Part shown: positions 7,250 through 13,329 of the stretch, piece after piece
How positions within the stretch are numbered: the stretch's first letter is position 1
How the letters are laid out: every line of letters begins with the position of its first letter
Assembly (NCBI GenBank): GCA_900542245.1
Contig: UQMQ01000063.1
Location: 1 to 13,437, forward strand
Source: an uncultured Eubacteriales bacterium
GTDB lineage: Bacteria; Bacillota; Clostridia; Peptostreptococcales; Anaerovoracaceae
DNA: 13,437 nt
Reading direction: 5' to 3'
Translations under genes and position numbers: made by a program
Notes under the pieces: generated by a model
What the model was told of the DNA's origin: nothing
Database searches by the model: none
Seen by the model: only the letters and a program-made list of their open reading frames with translations

Positions 7250-7349
7250 TACCTTTGTCTGCTAAGAAAGTGTTAAGTTTGGATTTTAACAATTTTATGT
7301 GCAATTCTTTTGCGTCTTGACACAAAATCTGAAGCCTTTCTTGGCACCA

Positions 7350-7829
7350 TCATTTGTGATAGGTCTCGTTGCGGTTAATCTTAAACGCGCGGTAGACCTG
7401 CTCCAGCAGGATCACGCGCATCAGCTGGTGCGGGAAGGTCATCTTGGAAAACGACAGCTTGAAGTCCGCGCGTTTCGAGACCGCTTCGCTGAGCCCGAGA
7501 CTGCCGCCGATCACAAAAGCCAGATTGCTCTTGCCCTCTAAGGAAAGCTGCGCAAGCTTATCCGCAAGCTGCGGCGAGTCGAGCATTTTGCCGAGGATCT
7601 CCAGCGTGATGACATAAGTGCCCGGTTTGATCGCCTTGAGGATCTCCCTGCCCTCCTCCTGCTTGACGAGCGCTTCCTCCGCTGCGGACGCTTTGTCCGG
7701 CAGACGGGATTCCTTGAGCTCTGTGATCTGCAGCGTGCAGAAACGCGACAGACGCTTGGTATATTCATCGATTGCCTCGGTCCAGTATTTTTCCTTTAAT
7801 TTGCCGATGCAGATAATTTGTATGTTCAT
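7350..7829 (-). CDS. rlmH: 23S rRNA (pseudouridine-1915-N3)-methyltransferase RlmH
   Basis: A 159-residue SPOUT-family methyltransferase, the standard length for RlmH. It uses S-adenosylmethionine to methylate pseudouridine 1915 of 23S rRNA in helix 69 of assembled ribosomes. The N terminus MNIQIICIGKLKEKYW is typical. The knot region carries FVIGGSLGLS (GGSLG at 108-112). The C terminus has FPHQLMRVILLEQVYRAFKI and ends in YHK, the conserved end that helps bind substrate. It lies 37 bases after the WalJ-like gene on the same strand and is probably cotranscribed with it. A hairpin at 7162-7205 may end the transcript. Confidence 0.97.
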   Translation of the reverse strand: MNIQIICIGKLKEKYWTEAIDEYTKRLSRFCTLQITELKESRLPDKASAAEEALVKQEEGREILKAIKPGTYVITLEILGKMLDSPQLADKLAQLSLEGKSNLAFVIGGSLGLSEAVSKRADFKLSFSKMTFPHQLMRVILLEQVYRAFKINRNETYHK

Positions 7830-7866
7830 ATGATTTCCCTGCTCTCCTCTTCAGATCTTCCAAGCT

Positions 7867-8679
7867 TCAAATCGTCAGCAGTCTGCCGATGCCCTCGCGC
7901 TGCGCCACCTCCATGGTCAGATCCCTGCCGATGTAATAGCCGTTTTCCTCTAAAATATTGCCGACCGTCAGCATCGCCTGCGCCGGGCTGTTGTTGTCCT
8001 TAGATAAATGTGCGAGCAGTACCTCCGGCCGCCTGCCGTCGTCAAAATCGGCAAGATAGCTGCTCAGTACCGCGCCGGTCGCTTCGTTGGACAAATGCCC
8101 GCGATCGCTGAGAATGCGGTGTTTGACGCTGTATGGATATTTGCCGTACAGTAGGATATTCTTTTCGTGATTCGCCTCGATGACCAGAATATCCGCACCG
8201 CGGATCGCAGTGAAGATTTCCGCGGTCATACATCCGGTATCAGTAACAAAAGCGATTTTCCTCCCGCCTTTTTGGAAGGTATAGCCGACCGGCTCCGCCG
8301 CGTCGTGCGAAATGCGAAACGCCTCCACCGTAATATCGCCGACCCGAAAGCGGTCACCGCCCCTGATGATCTCAAACGGCTTACCCGCAGTCTGCGGATA
8401 CTTCTCCGCTGCAAATTCATAGGTCCCGCGCGTAGCAAAGACTGGTTCGTGGCAGCTCTTCTTCGCAAGCAGCGTGCCGATGCCCTTGATATGATCGACA
8501 TGCTCATGCGTCAGCACGATGCCGTCGAGCTCTGCGCACGAAAGCCCGCAGGCCGCAAGACTTTGTTCTGTTTTTTTTGCGCTGATGCCGACATCGATCA
8601 GCATTCTGGTGTTTTGGCTCTGTATCAAAAAACTGTTCCCCGCGCTGCTGCTGGCGAAGGAACAAATCGCTAGTTCCAT
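7867..8679 (-). CDS. walJ: MBL-fold metallohydrolase of the WalJ/YycJ family
   Basis: A 270-residue metallo-beta-lactamase-fold protein. The metal-binding motif THEHVDHIKG is at 57-66, with His58, His60, Asp62 and His63. Further candidate ligands are His125 (RISHD) and Asp147 (FVTDTG). The N-terminal MELAICSFASSSAGNSFLI, with its SSSxGNS motif, is typical of the YycJ/WalJ group, proposed to be exonucleases linked to DNA repair and, in some Bacillota, to the WalRK locus. No walRK genes are visible here, but the neighbour is rlmH, a common arrangement. The ATG at 8679 has AAAGGA about 10 bases upstream. Name given by family; exact substrate uncertain. Confidence 0.87.
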   Translation of the reverse strand: MELAICSFASSSAGNSFLIQSQNTRMLIDVGISAKKTEQSLAACGLSCAELDGIVLTHEHVDHIKGIGTLLAKKSCHEPVFATRGTYEFAAEKYPQTAGKPFEIIRGGDRFRVGDITVEAFRISHDAAEPVGYTFQKGGRKIAFVTDTGCMTAEIFTAIRGADILVIEANHEKNILLYGKYPYSVKHRILSDRGHLSNEATGAVLSSYLADFDDGRRPEVLLAHLSKDNNSPAQAMLTVGNILEENGYYIGRDLTMEVAQREGIGRLLTI

Positions 8680-8755
8680 GCTTTATCTGTCCTTTGCTGT
8701 GATGAATGACCGGAAACGGCACACCCTCTGCAGTACATGTGCCCACGGCTCCGTC

Positions 8756-8784
8756 ATTATATCACAAATTCTTTTGGTTGTAAA
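8756..8784 (-). promoter_or_regulatory. Strong promoter for the walJ-rlmH unit
   Basis: On the minus strand TTTACA (8784-8779) and TATAAT (8761-8756) are exactly 17 bases apart, close to the sigma-A consensus. Transcription would start near 8749, giving a leader of about 70 bases. The -35 box overlaps that of the divergent rnhA promoter. Confidence 0.75.
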
Positions 8785-8806
8785 ATCGGCAAAAATAGGT
8801 CATAAT
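8778..8806 (+). promoter_or_regulatory. Promoter for rnhA
   Basis: TTGTAA (8778-8783) and CATAAT (8801-8806) are 17 bases apart. Transcription would begin near 8813 and yield a leader of about 84 bases. That leader includes a short GC-rich hairpin (8857-8869) ending 10 bases before the ribosome binding site. Confidence 0.65.
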
Positions 8807-8896
8807 AGCTATAGCATCCCGCGATGCGGCTTCCGGCAAAGGGCTTTGACCTACCGCCGCGCTGCGCGGTGAAATCAAAAAGGAGAATAAATTCGC

Positions 8897-9460
8897 ATGG
8901 CAATTTTAAGAATTTATACGGACGGTGCCTGTGCCGGCAACCAATCCGATCAGAATATCGGCGGCTGGGGCGCGATCCTCGAGTACGGCGAACACCAAAA
9001 AGAACTGTTCGGTGGACAGGCCAACACGACCAACAACCGCATGGAACTGACCGCGGTCATCGAGGCATTCAAGGCGCTCAAACAGGCAGATCAGAAAATC
9101 GAGGTATTCACAGACAGCTCCTATGTCGCAAACTGTTTCCGCGAGGAATGGTATGTTTCCTGGGAAAAGAACCATTGGCGCAACGCTGCCAAAAAGTCTG
9201 TGGAGAATCAGGAGCTATGGAAGGAGCTGCTGGCGCTGGTGCGGCAGCACGAGGTGCGGTTTTTCCGCGTCAAAGGGCATGTCAATCTTGCGAGCAAATC
9301 GACAAATTTCGACGCGCTCTACGAAAAATTCCTCGGCTGGAACGGCGCTGCCTTCAGCTTCGAGGAATTCCAATACGTCACCAAGATGAACAACCGCGCC
9401 GACGAGCTCGCGAACATGGGCATCGAGCAGATCCGTCAGGCGGAAGATACCGCGATCTGA
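8897..9460 (+). CDS. rnhA: Ribonuclease HI with an extra segment before the last catalytic Asp
   Basis: A 187-residue type 1 RNase H, which cuts the RNA strand of RNA-DNA hybrids. The catalytic residues are Asp9 (YTDGAC), Glu50 (NNRMEL), Asp73 (FTDSSY), His128 (VKGH) and Asp169 (NNRADELANMG). GGWGAIL and the basic W-rich handle (YVSWEKNHWRNAAKK, 86-100) are also present. Typical bacterial enzymes have about 150-160 residues; the extra length is a segment of roughly 30 residues between KGH and NNRADELA (about 129-164). It contains STNFDALYEKFLGWNG and SFEEFQYVTKM. All active-site residues are kept, so activity is expected. The ATG at 8897 follows AAGGAG 11 bases upstream. It is divergent from walJ. 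Confidence 0.93.
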   Translation: MAILRIYTDGACAGNQSDQNIGGWGAILEYGEHQKELFGGQANTTNNRMELTAVIEAFKALKQADQKIEVFTDSSYVANCFREEWYVSWEKNHWRNAAKKSVENQELWKELLALVRQHEVRFFRVKGHVNLASKSTNFDALYEKFLGWNGAAFSFEEFQYVTKMNNRADELANMGIEQIRQAEDTAI

Positions 9461-9500
9461 TGCAGTAAGGCAACAAAGCAAGGGAAGGGTCAACAACGAA

Positions 9501-9580
9501 ATGTCAAATACAGAATGCAACGCAGAAAAATACCAGACCATGCTTGAAAAAGACGGCGCAGTTTCTGTCCTCGTCAGATG
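9501..9580 (+). pseudogene. Possible 5' stub of a gene downstream of rnhA, cut by an insertion
   Basis: An ATG at 9501, 40 bases after the rnhA stop, has a GGAAGGG ribosome binding site about 10 bases upstream. It begins a frame translating as MSNTECNAEKYQTMLEKDGA and then VSVLV, which reads like a genuine protein start. Around 9575-9585 the sequence becomes the antisense of the convergent ATPase gene. The frame stays open to 9713, but the translation turns into a typical antisense shadow (rich in S, P, F). I infer that a chromosomal gene in the rnhA operon was truncated by the insertion that brought the ATPase. The family is not recognised. It could also be a real 70-residue gene or chance. 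Confidence 0.4.
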
Positions 9581-11059
9581 CTACCTGTCCTTATCCTCTC
9601 TTCCTGCTGTCGCTCCGCTTACAATCTCGTGCAGATCGTACAGTTTCAAGGTATCATTTTTTGCTTCTGCCAAAATTTTTTCATCAAATCCGTTTTTTGA
9701 AAACAAGGCATAATAGAACTTTGTATCTTGTTTCATCGGGGCAAGCTTGGCACGTGTGTCAAGATATTCCGCATAGGTAAAGGCGCTGTTTTTATATTTG
9801 CATTCGCCTACCAGATATTCTTTATGGTGCGGACCGATACACAAAATGTCTATCTCGGTTTCACTTGTGCGCAGACCACCTGTGGTGTTTACATCACGAA
9901 CCGTGGTTTTGCCCATCCAGCGCCCGATCTTCACATACCGGAACGGGAGCTTGCCTTGTTTTTGCAGTTTTTTGATGAACGTTCGGCAAATGTTTTCAAA
10001 CGGCATGGACACAAATTGCTGCAGGGCCGGCTTGATCACGTACGCATAGACACCTTCTGCGTCTCCGTCCTCCAACTGCGAAAAATTTGCGAAACCAAAC
10101 GCGTACCAAAAACGGAAAAAATTGTCCGTCAGGTGATAGACTCCTTTTGCAGCATTTGCTCGCTGCTTCAGTTCCGCGTCCACAGAAAATTCCTTTTCAA
10201 TGATACCAAGTTCCATCAAGTTCTTCAAATAAACGCCGGTTTTCGCCGTATGGTTCAGAAGTGATTTTTGACTGATTTCGTTCAGTGTTGTACTGCCGAG
10301 CGCAACCGCCTCTATGATGGAATTGTAGATCGGCGTTTCTCGTAGTTCCTGATGGAGCAGGAAGTCGACTTCACTGTAGAGCACACAGCCTTTGGTCAGG
10401 ATATGCTTCTTGATATTCTGTGCAGGGCTCCACTTCGGCTCCCACTGTTTCAAATAATGCGGGATACCGCCCAGCACTGCATAGGTCAGAACTTTTTCTT
10501 CATCTGAATAATATGGGAAAAACTTTATCGCATCATAAAAATCCATCTCTGTCATTTTATAAATGCCCGTTGCTCTTCCGTAAAGCGGATTTTTTTCGGC
10601 AAGCAGGTCTTTCTCCATGAAACGCATAGCGCTTCCGCACAGAATCATCATGACATTGCGGTCCTTTAATTCGGTATCCCAAAGGTTCTGCAGGATAGAC
10701 GGAATACTTGGATTTGTCTTGCAAAGATACGGAAACTCATCGATGACGACCAGCTTCTTTTTTTCTCCATACGGCAGTTCGCAGATCGCCCGAAAGGCCT
10801 GTTCCCAGTCTGCAAAGCGCGAAACATATTTTTTTGCCGGAATATCCTCTTTCATGATCTGCTCCGAAAATTTAAGTAGCTGCACCTGATCGGTTGTCTG
10901 CGTACAGGAATAAAACACATGCGGTTTCCCCTTGCAAAATTCCCGCAGTGTCTCTGTTTTGCCGACACGCCGTCTCCCATAGAGGATGATGAGCTGTCCT
11001 CCCTCTGCTTGATACCGTTCATGTAAAAAATGCAGTTCCGTTTCTCTCCCGATAAACAT
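9581..11059 (-). CDS. AAA/STAND-like ATPase with winged helix and PD-(D/E)XK (DUF234) domain
   Basis: A 492-residue protein of the COG1672 type: an ATPase domain (PF01637) followed by DUF234 (PF03008). Walker A is GRRRVGKT (28-35), Walker B LVVIDE (103-108) and a sensor-like LCGS is at 140-143. A winged-helix segment lies in the middle (STTLNEISQKSLLN, TGVYLKNLMELGIIEK, then VYHLTDNFFRFWYAF). The C-terminal domain has the nuclease-fold signature: Asp404 in ETEID, and Glu419 and Lys421 in GECKYKN. The biological role of this family is unsettled. The ATG at 11059 is favoured over an upstream one at 11086 because GGAG lies 6 bases before it and MFIGRE is the family's usual N terminus. It is convergent with rnhA and bordered by mobile-element scars. 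No partner gene is seen. Confidence 0.87.
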   Translation of the reverse strand: MFIGRETELHFLHERYQAEGGQLIILYGRRRVGKTETLREFCKGKPHVFYSCTQTTDQVQLLKFSEQIMKEDIPAKKYVSRFADWEQAFRAICELPYGEKKKLVVIDEFPYLCKTNPSIPSILQNLWDTELKDRNVMMILCGSAMRFMEKDLLAEKNPLYGRATGIYKMTEMDFYDAIKFFPYYSDEEKVLTYAVLGGIPHYLKQWEPKWSPAQNIKKHILTKGCVLYSEVDFLLHQELRETPIYNSIIEAVALGSTTLNEISQKSLLNHTAKTGVYLKNLMELGIIEKEFSVDAELKQRANAAKGVYHLTDNFFRFWYAFGFANFSQLEDGDAEGVYAYVIKPALQQFVSMPFENICRTFIKKLQKQGKLPFRYVKIGRWMGKTTVRDVNTTGGLRTSETEIDILCIGPHHKEYLVGECKYKNSAFTYAEYLDTRAKLAPMKQDTKFYYALFSKNGFDEKILAEAKNDTLKLYDLHEIVSGATAGREDKDR

Positions 11060-11095
11060 ACTTCGCTCCTGTTTTATTGATCTCATTACATTTCT

Positions 11096-11128
11096 ATTAA
11101 ATCTAAATTTAGTAAATTTGGATTTAAT
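11096..11128 (-). promoter_or_regulatory. Operator-like palindrome over the ATPase transcription start
   Basis: Two 16-base arms (11096-11111 and 11113-11128) match at 15 of 16 positions around a single central base. On the plus strand the left arm reads ATTAAATCTAAATTTA. The repeat covers the predicted transcript start near 11125 and the bases just downstream of the -10 box, the usual place for a repressor site. Autoregulation by the winged helix of the downstream ATPase is a possibility only. Confidence 0.6.
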
Positions 11129-11131
11129 ATT

Positions 11132-11160
11132 ATTTTATCCGAAATCGATGCAGATTACAA
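11132..11160 (-). promoter_or_regulatory. Promoter for the AAA/DUF234 ATPase gene
   Basis: On the minus strand TTGTAA (11160-11155) and TAAAAT (11137-11132) are 17 bases apart. The transcript would start near 11125, inside the palindrome at 11096-11128, about 66 bases before the ATG. The boxes overlap the last codons of the truncated DUF3847-like frame. Confidence 0.6.
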
Positions 11161-11248
11161 GATTTTTTTCGTCTTGACTATTTATTCTCCGGCGAAAAGC
11201 CCCTTCCTTTTCGTTTCGGAGCTGTTCAAGGGTTTTCGGTTTTGTCAT
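11135..11248 (-). pseudogene. DUF3847-like mobile-element gene, 5' remnant
   Basis: A 37-codon frame with an excellent AAAGGAGG ribosome binding site. It begins MTKPKTLEQLRNEKE and continues GAFRRRINSQDEKNLVICID before a TAA. The first 15 or so residues resemble the start of DUF3847 proteins (PF12958), small coiled-coil proteins normally encoded next to MobA/MobL relaxases in Bacillota mobilisable elements. The rest lacks the family's coiled coil and its RTHRLxxRG-like end, so the original gene seems to have been joined to foreign sequence at about 11200. The stop codon lies inside the ATPase promoter. The assignment rests on a short match recalled from the family and is moderate. Confidence 0.5.
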
Positions 11249-11281
11249 TGTGATTGACCTCCTTTTTTTGATTTTGGGGAT

Positions 11282-11328
11282 AAAAAAAGACCGTCAACTT
11301 TTCGCATAGTGCGACCAGTCAACGGTCT
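11282..11328 (-). terminator. Strong intrinsic terminator after the TPR-like gene
   Basis: On the minus strand 11328-11317 and 11299-11288 form a 12-bp stem with two G-T pairs in the middle. An inner 5-bp stem (TCGCA/TGCGA around a 3-base loop) extends it, and seven T residues follow (11288-11282). It starts 26 bases after the stop of the gene ending at 11354 and would shut off transcription before the DUF3847-like stub. Confidence 0.8.
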
Positions 11329-11353
11329 AATTTTCCGTATTGAGTTAAAGATG

Positions 11354-12040
11354 TTAGTGATTTTCCGCCTTTGCTTTATTTAATATATCAAGAATTTCTC
11401 GAAACGATTTTTGCAATCGAGGATCATCATACATTTTCTTTGCCGTATCCAGCAATTCTTCTGCCTGATTATATTGCTCATTTATAATTGCTGCTATTAT
11501 ATCAAGTATGGCTATGTTTCCGCCGTAGATTTTGTGATGTCTATATTGTTGAAAAAGTCCTTGGTTTTCGTTGTATACTGTAATTGCTTTTTCATACTGG
11601 GCAGTTTCAAAATAGCTCAAGCAAAGGTTGATTTTATGAACTACATTAACAGAAGAACCTCTCAGCCGCTCATGGGACAATTTTTCCAGCATAGGAATTG
11701 CTATATCAAATTGTTTTACCTCGATGTATCCAGCAGCCAAATTTAATTCTAAGATATTTCTTAATGTTTTCCCTTTTGCGGTTTTTAGCAAATTTTCTAT
11801 ACCGTCAATGTATTCCTGTGGCTTTTCTTCACTCAGCAACTTTGCAATTTTCTTGACTTTGTTAAAATAAATTAGATTGTAACATACATTGATTAACACA
11901 GCGCCTAATACAATGGCAACCGCTGCAATCCAATAACCATGCATAAAAGCTGCATCATCAATCCTAAAAATAATTTTAAGGAATAACAAAATCAAGCCGA
12001 AGCAGACTCCTATCAAAACTATTTTTGCAGCTCTTTTCAA
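11354..12040 (-). CDS. Membrane-anchored TPR-like protein, mobile-element cargo
   Basis: A 228-residue protein of unknown function. Two membrane helices (about 7-25 and 36-58) are followed by a cytoplasmic helical region with repeats resembling TPR units: LAAGYIEVKQFDIAIPMLEK, LCLSYFETAQYEKAITVYNE and INEQYNQAEELLDTAKKMYD. Such repeats usually bind other proteins. The start chosen is the TTG at 12040, because GGAGG lies 8 bases upstream. ATGs at 12058 and 12055 lack a good site, and the longer frame from 12244 would translate the oriT block into an Arg/Pro-rich, unlikely sequence. It sits downstream of the oriT and is followed by a strong terminator. No enzymatic motif is seen. Confidence 0.75.
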   Translation of the reverse strand: MKRAAKIVLIGVCFGLILLFLKIIFRIDDAAFMHGYWIAAVAIVLGAVLINVCYNLIYFNKVKKIAKLLSEEKPQEYIDGIENLLKTAKGKTLRNILELNLAAGYIEVKQFDIAIPMLEKLSHERLRGSSVNVVHKINLCLSYFETAQYEKAITVYNENQGLFQQYRHHKIYGGNIAILDIIAAIINEQYNQAEELLDTAKKMYDDPRLQKSFREILDILNKAKAENH

Positions 12041-12071
12041 ATTGAGTACCTCCATCATACTTTTTTTGCAA

Positions 12072-12116
12072 CTTGCTGGCGGCGGACGGTTCTCAAAACC
12101 GTCTGCGGACGGCAAG
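12072..12116. repeat. GC-rich hairpin between oriT and the TPR-like gene
   Basis: An inner stem of 10 pairs (12082-12091 with 12097-12106, one of them G-T) surrounds a 5-base loop. An outer CTTGC/GCAAG pair (12072-12076 with 12112-12116) encloses it. No T-tract follows on either strand, so it is not an evident terminator. It may be an accessory site of the transfer origin or a leader structure for the TPR-like gene. Confidence 0.45.
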
Positions 12117-12237
12117 TACACAGGGGATAACCGTATAAGCGGCGCAAGGGGGTGTAGCCACCTTGACGGAAGGTCGTGACGAAACATTTTCGGTCGGGCA
12201 GTTTTCTTCTGCTGACCGGGAATGAAGCGACCCAGGA

Positions 12238-12276
12238 CGCACATACTCCCGATAGGAGAGTATAGAAGTGCGCCCT
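12238..12276 (+). other. oriT: MobQ-type origin of transfer (oriT) with nic core
   Basis: An imperfect inverted repeat (ATACTCCC at 12243-12250 and GGAGAGTAT at 12255-12263, loop GATA, one bulged A) is followed two bases later by AAGTGCGCCCT (12266-12276). That is the nic-region core of the RSF1010/pIP501/pGO1 (MobQ) family, where the relaxase cuts between GTGCG and CCCT, here predicted at 12272/12273 on the plus strand. The order inverted repeat then nic core also matches that family. CGCAC/GTGCG (12238-12242 with 12268-12272) could close a longer hairpin. The cognate relaxase is not in the window. Confidence 0.75.
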
Positions 12277-12321
12277 TTCGTTCCTAAAGGGATTTTATCA
12301 GTTCGCCAAACTGGAAATTGT

Positions 12322-12642
12322 TTAGTGCTTCTTTTTCGGTTTTGGGGCTGGCAGTTCATCATACATTGCATGAAACAAGCCTGTCAAAAATTCCTTATTA
12401 TCAACTTCATCTACCAACAACATCTCTTTTGCTCCCTCATAGGGTAATTCATACGGAGCTGTCGGCATATAACTAATTGCTGATTTTACTGGTTTAACAA
12501 GTAATCTATCATCATAGATACCGCCTACAATCTTGCCACGATAATAAATAATAAATTCTCCCATCATAGCTCGATAAGTAATTTCTTCTAACTCAGATAG
12601 CTGCCCTAAAATAAACTCTAAGTATTCCTTGCTTGATGCCAT
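12322..12642 (-). CDS. TfoX N-terminal-domain protein
   Basis: A 106-residue protein consisting of the TfoX/Sxy N-terminal domain (PF04993). Recognisable parts are YLEFILGQLSELEEITYRAM, then MGEFIIYYRGKIVGGIYDDR, LLVKPVKSA, and a late helix DNKEFLTGLFHAMYDELPAP with a lysine-rich tail. In gamma-proteobacteria TfoX is a competence regulator, but stand-alone N-terminal-domain proteins are common in Bacillota genomes and mobile elements and have no settled role; a competence function should not be assumed. The ATG at 12642 follows a GAGGTGG site. It lies 44 bases after the VanZ-like gene, probably in one transcript with it. Confidence 0.87.
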   Translation of the reverse strand: MASSKEYLEFILGQLSELEEITYRAMMGEFIIYYRGKIVGGIYDDRLLVKPVKSAISYMPTAPYELPYEGAKEMLLVDEVDNKEFLTGLFHAMYDELPAPKPKKKH

Positions 12643-12686
12643 ATTTCCACCTCAAATTCATATTTCTCAGTTTCAAAAACGGGAAG

Positions 12687-13280
12687 TTACAGCACCATTT
12701 CCCATAACAATGATGAAATAAATGGTTGAAGGAAGAACATAATAAGTGCTACAGATACACATATTATGTAAAAGTCACCCATTTTTGAATTTGAAAAGAT
12801 TCGCTTCGTAAAATTATCAGTTATCCTATGTACAATAAAATATCCAATTATAGTACCAACAGTATTTGTAATAATATCGTTTATATCACTGGTTCTAAAA
12901 GTAAAAATCTGTGATATTTCAATTAAACTTGTAACTATAAATCCCATTAAGGCAATATTTTTAATGTTTCTAAATTTATCCCACAATATCGGCAAAAAGA
13001 AACCAAATGGAACAAATAAAAGTATATTCAAACAAGCATTAATGAAATCCGAAACCATATCCAAAAACGGGATAACGTTCACTGCAAAATCAATTTTCAG
13101 AGATGCTATATTAGGAAAGCCTACAAGTGCTAAGACTGCAGTAAAATAAAACCCAAATACCATATAAATAATAGTTCGTTTCCAGCTATGAAAACATAAC
13201 TTGTTATATATGCACCAAATAGGAATTATAAAAACAGCTGCCGCAACAATTTCGATAAGTGCACTATATATTCTATACAT
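12687..13280 (-). CDS. VanZ-family membrane protein
   Basis: A 197-residue polytopic membrane protein with about six helices (near 7-26, 34-53, 81-100, 106-126, 133-151 and 169-187). The VanZ signature (PF04892) is present: NILLFVPFGFFLP (85-97), a buried SLIEISQ (118-124) and DINDIITNTVG (132-142). VanZ of Tn1546 gives low-level teicoplanin resistance, but most family members have unknown roles, so resistance should not be inferred from this gene alone. The ATG at 13280 follows GGAGG about 8 bases upstream, in a context (GAGGTGGAAA) nearly identical to that before the TfoX-like gene. It lies 49 bases downstream of the TnpV-like frame. Confidence 0.87.
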   Translation of the reverse strand: MYRIYSALIEIVAAAVFIIPIWCIYNKLCFHSWKRTIIYMVFGFYFTAVLALVGFPNIASLKIDFAVNVIPFLDMVSDFINACLNILLFVPFGFFLPILWDKFRNIKNIALMGFIVTSLIEISQIFTFRTSDINDIITNTVGTIIGYFIVHRITDNFTKRIFSNSKMGDFYIICVSVALIMFFLQPFISSLLWEMVL

Positions 13281-13329
13281 TTTTCCACCTCCACAACTAT
13301 CGATTTTTCATAATTATTCTATCATACCG

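Noticed and set aside
7271..7291. TGTTAA...TTAACA inverted repeat upstream of the atp operon, resembling a Rex redox-repressor site
   Set aside because: The half sites are 9 bases apart, whereas Rex sites have a 4-base gap. The position is also far upstream of the candidate promoter.
8857..8869. Short CCGCGC/GCGCGG hairpin in the rnhA leader as a regulatory element
   Set aside because: The stem has only 6 pairs around a single central base, ends 10 bases before the ribosome binding site without covering it, and has no other supporting signal.
11060..11086. Upstream ATG for the AAA/DUF234 ATPase (501 residues)
   Set aside because: It has no ribosome binding site at the right distance. The ATG at 11059 has GGAG 6 bases upstream and gives the family's usual MFIGRE start.
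12041..12244. N-terminal extension of the TPR-like protein
   Set aside because: The extension translates GC-rich oriT-flanking DNA into an implausible sequence, and a Shine-Dalgarno site points to the TTG at 12040.
12093..12371. 92-codon open frame across the oriT block
   Set aside because: It overlaps the end of the TfoX-like gene, has Arg/Pro/Cys-rich composition and covers the hairpins of the transfer origin. It is likely non-coding.
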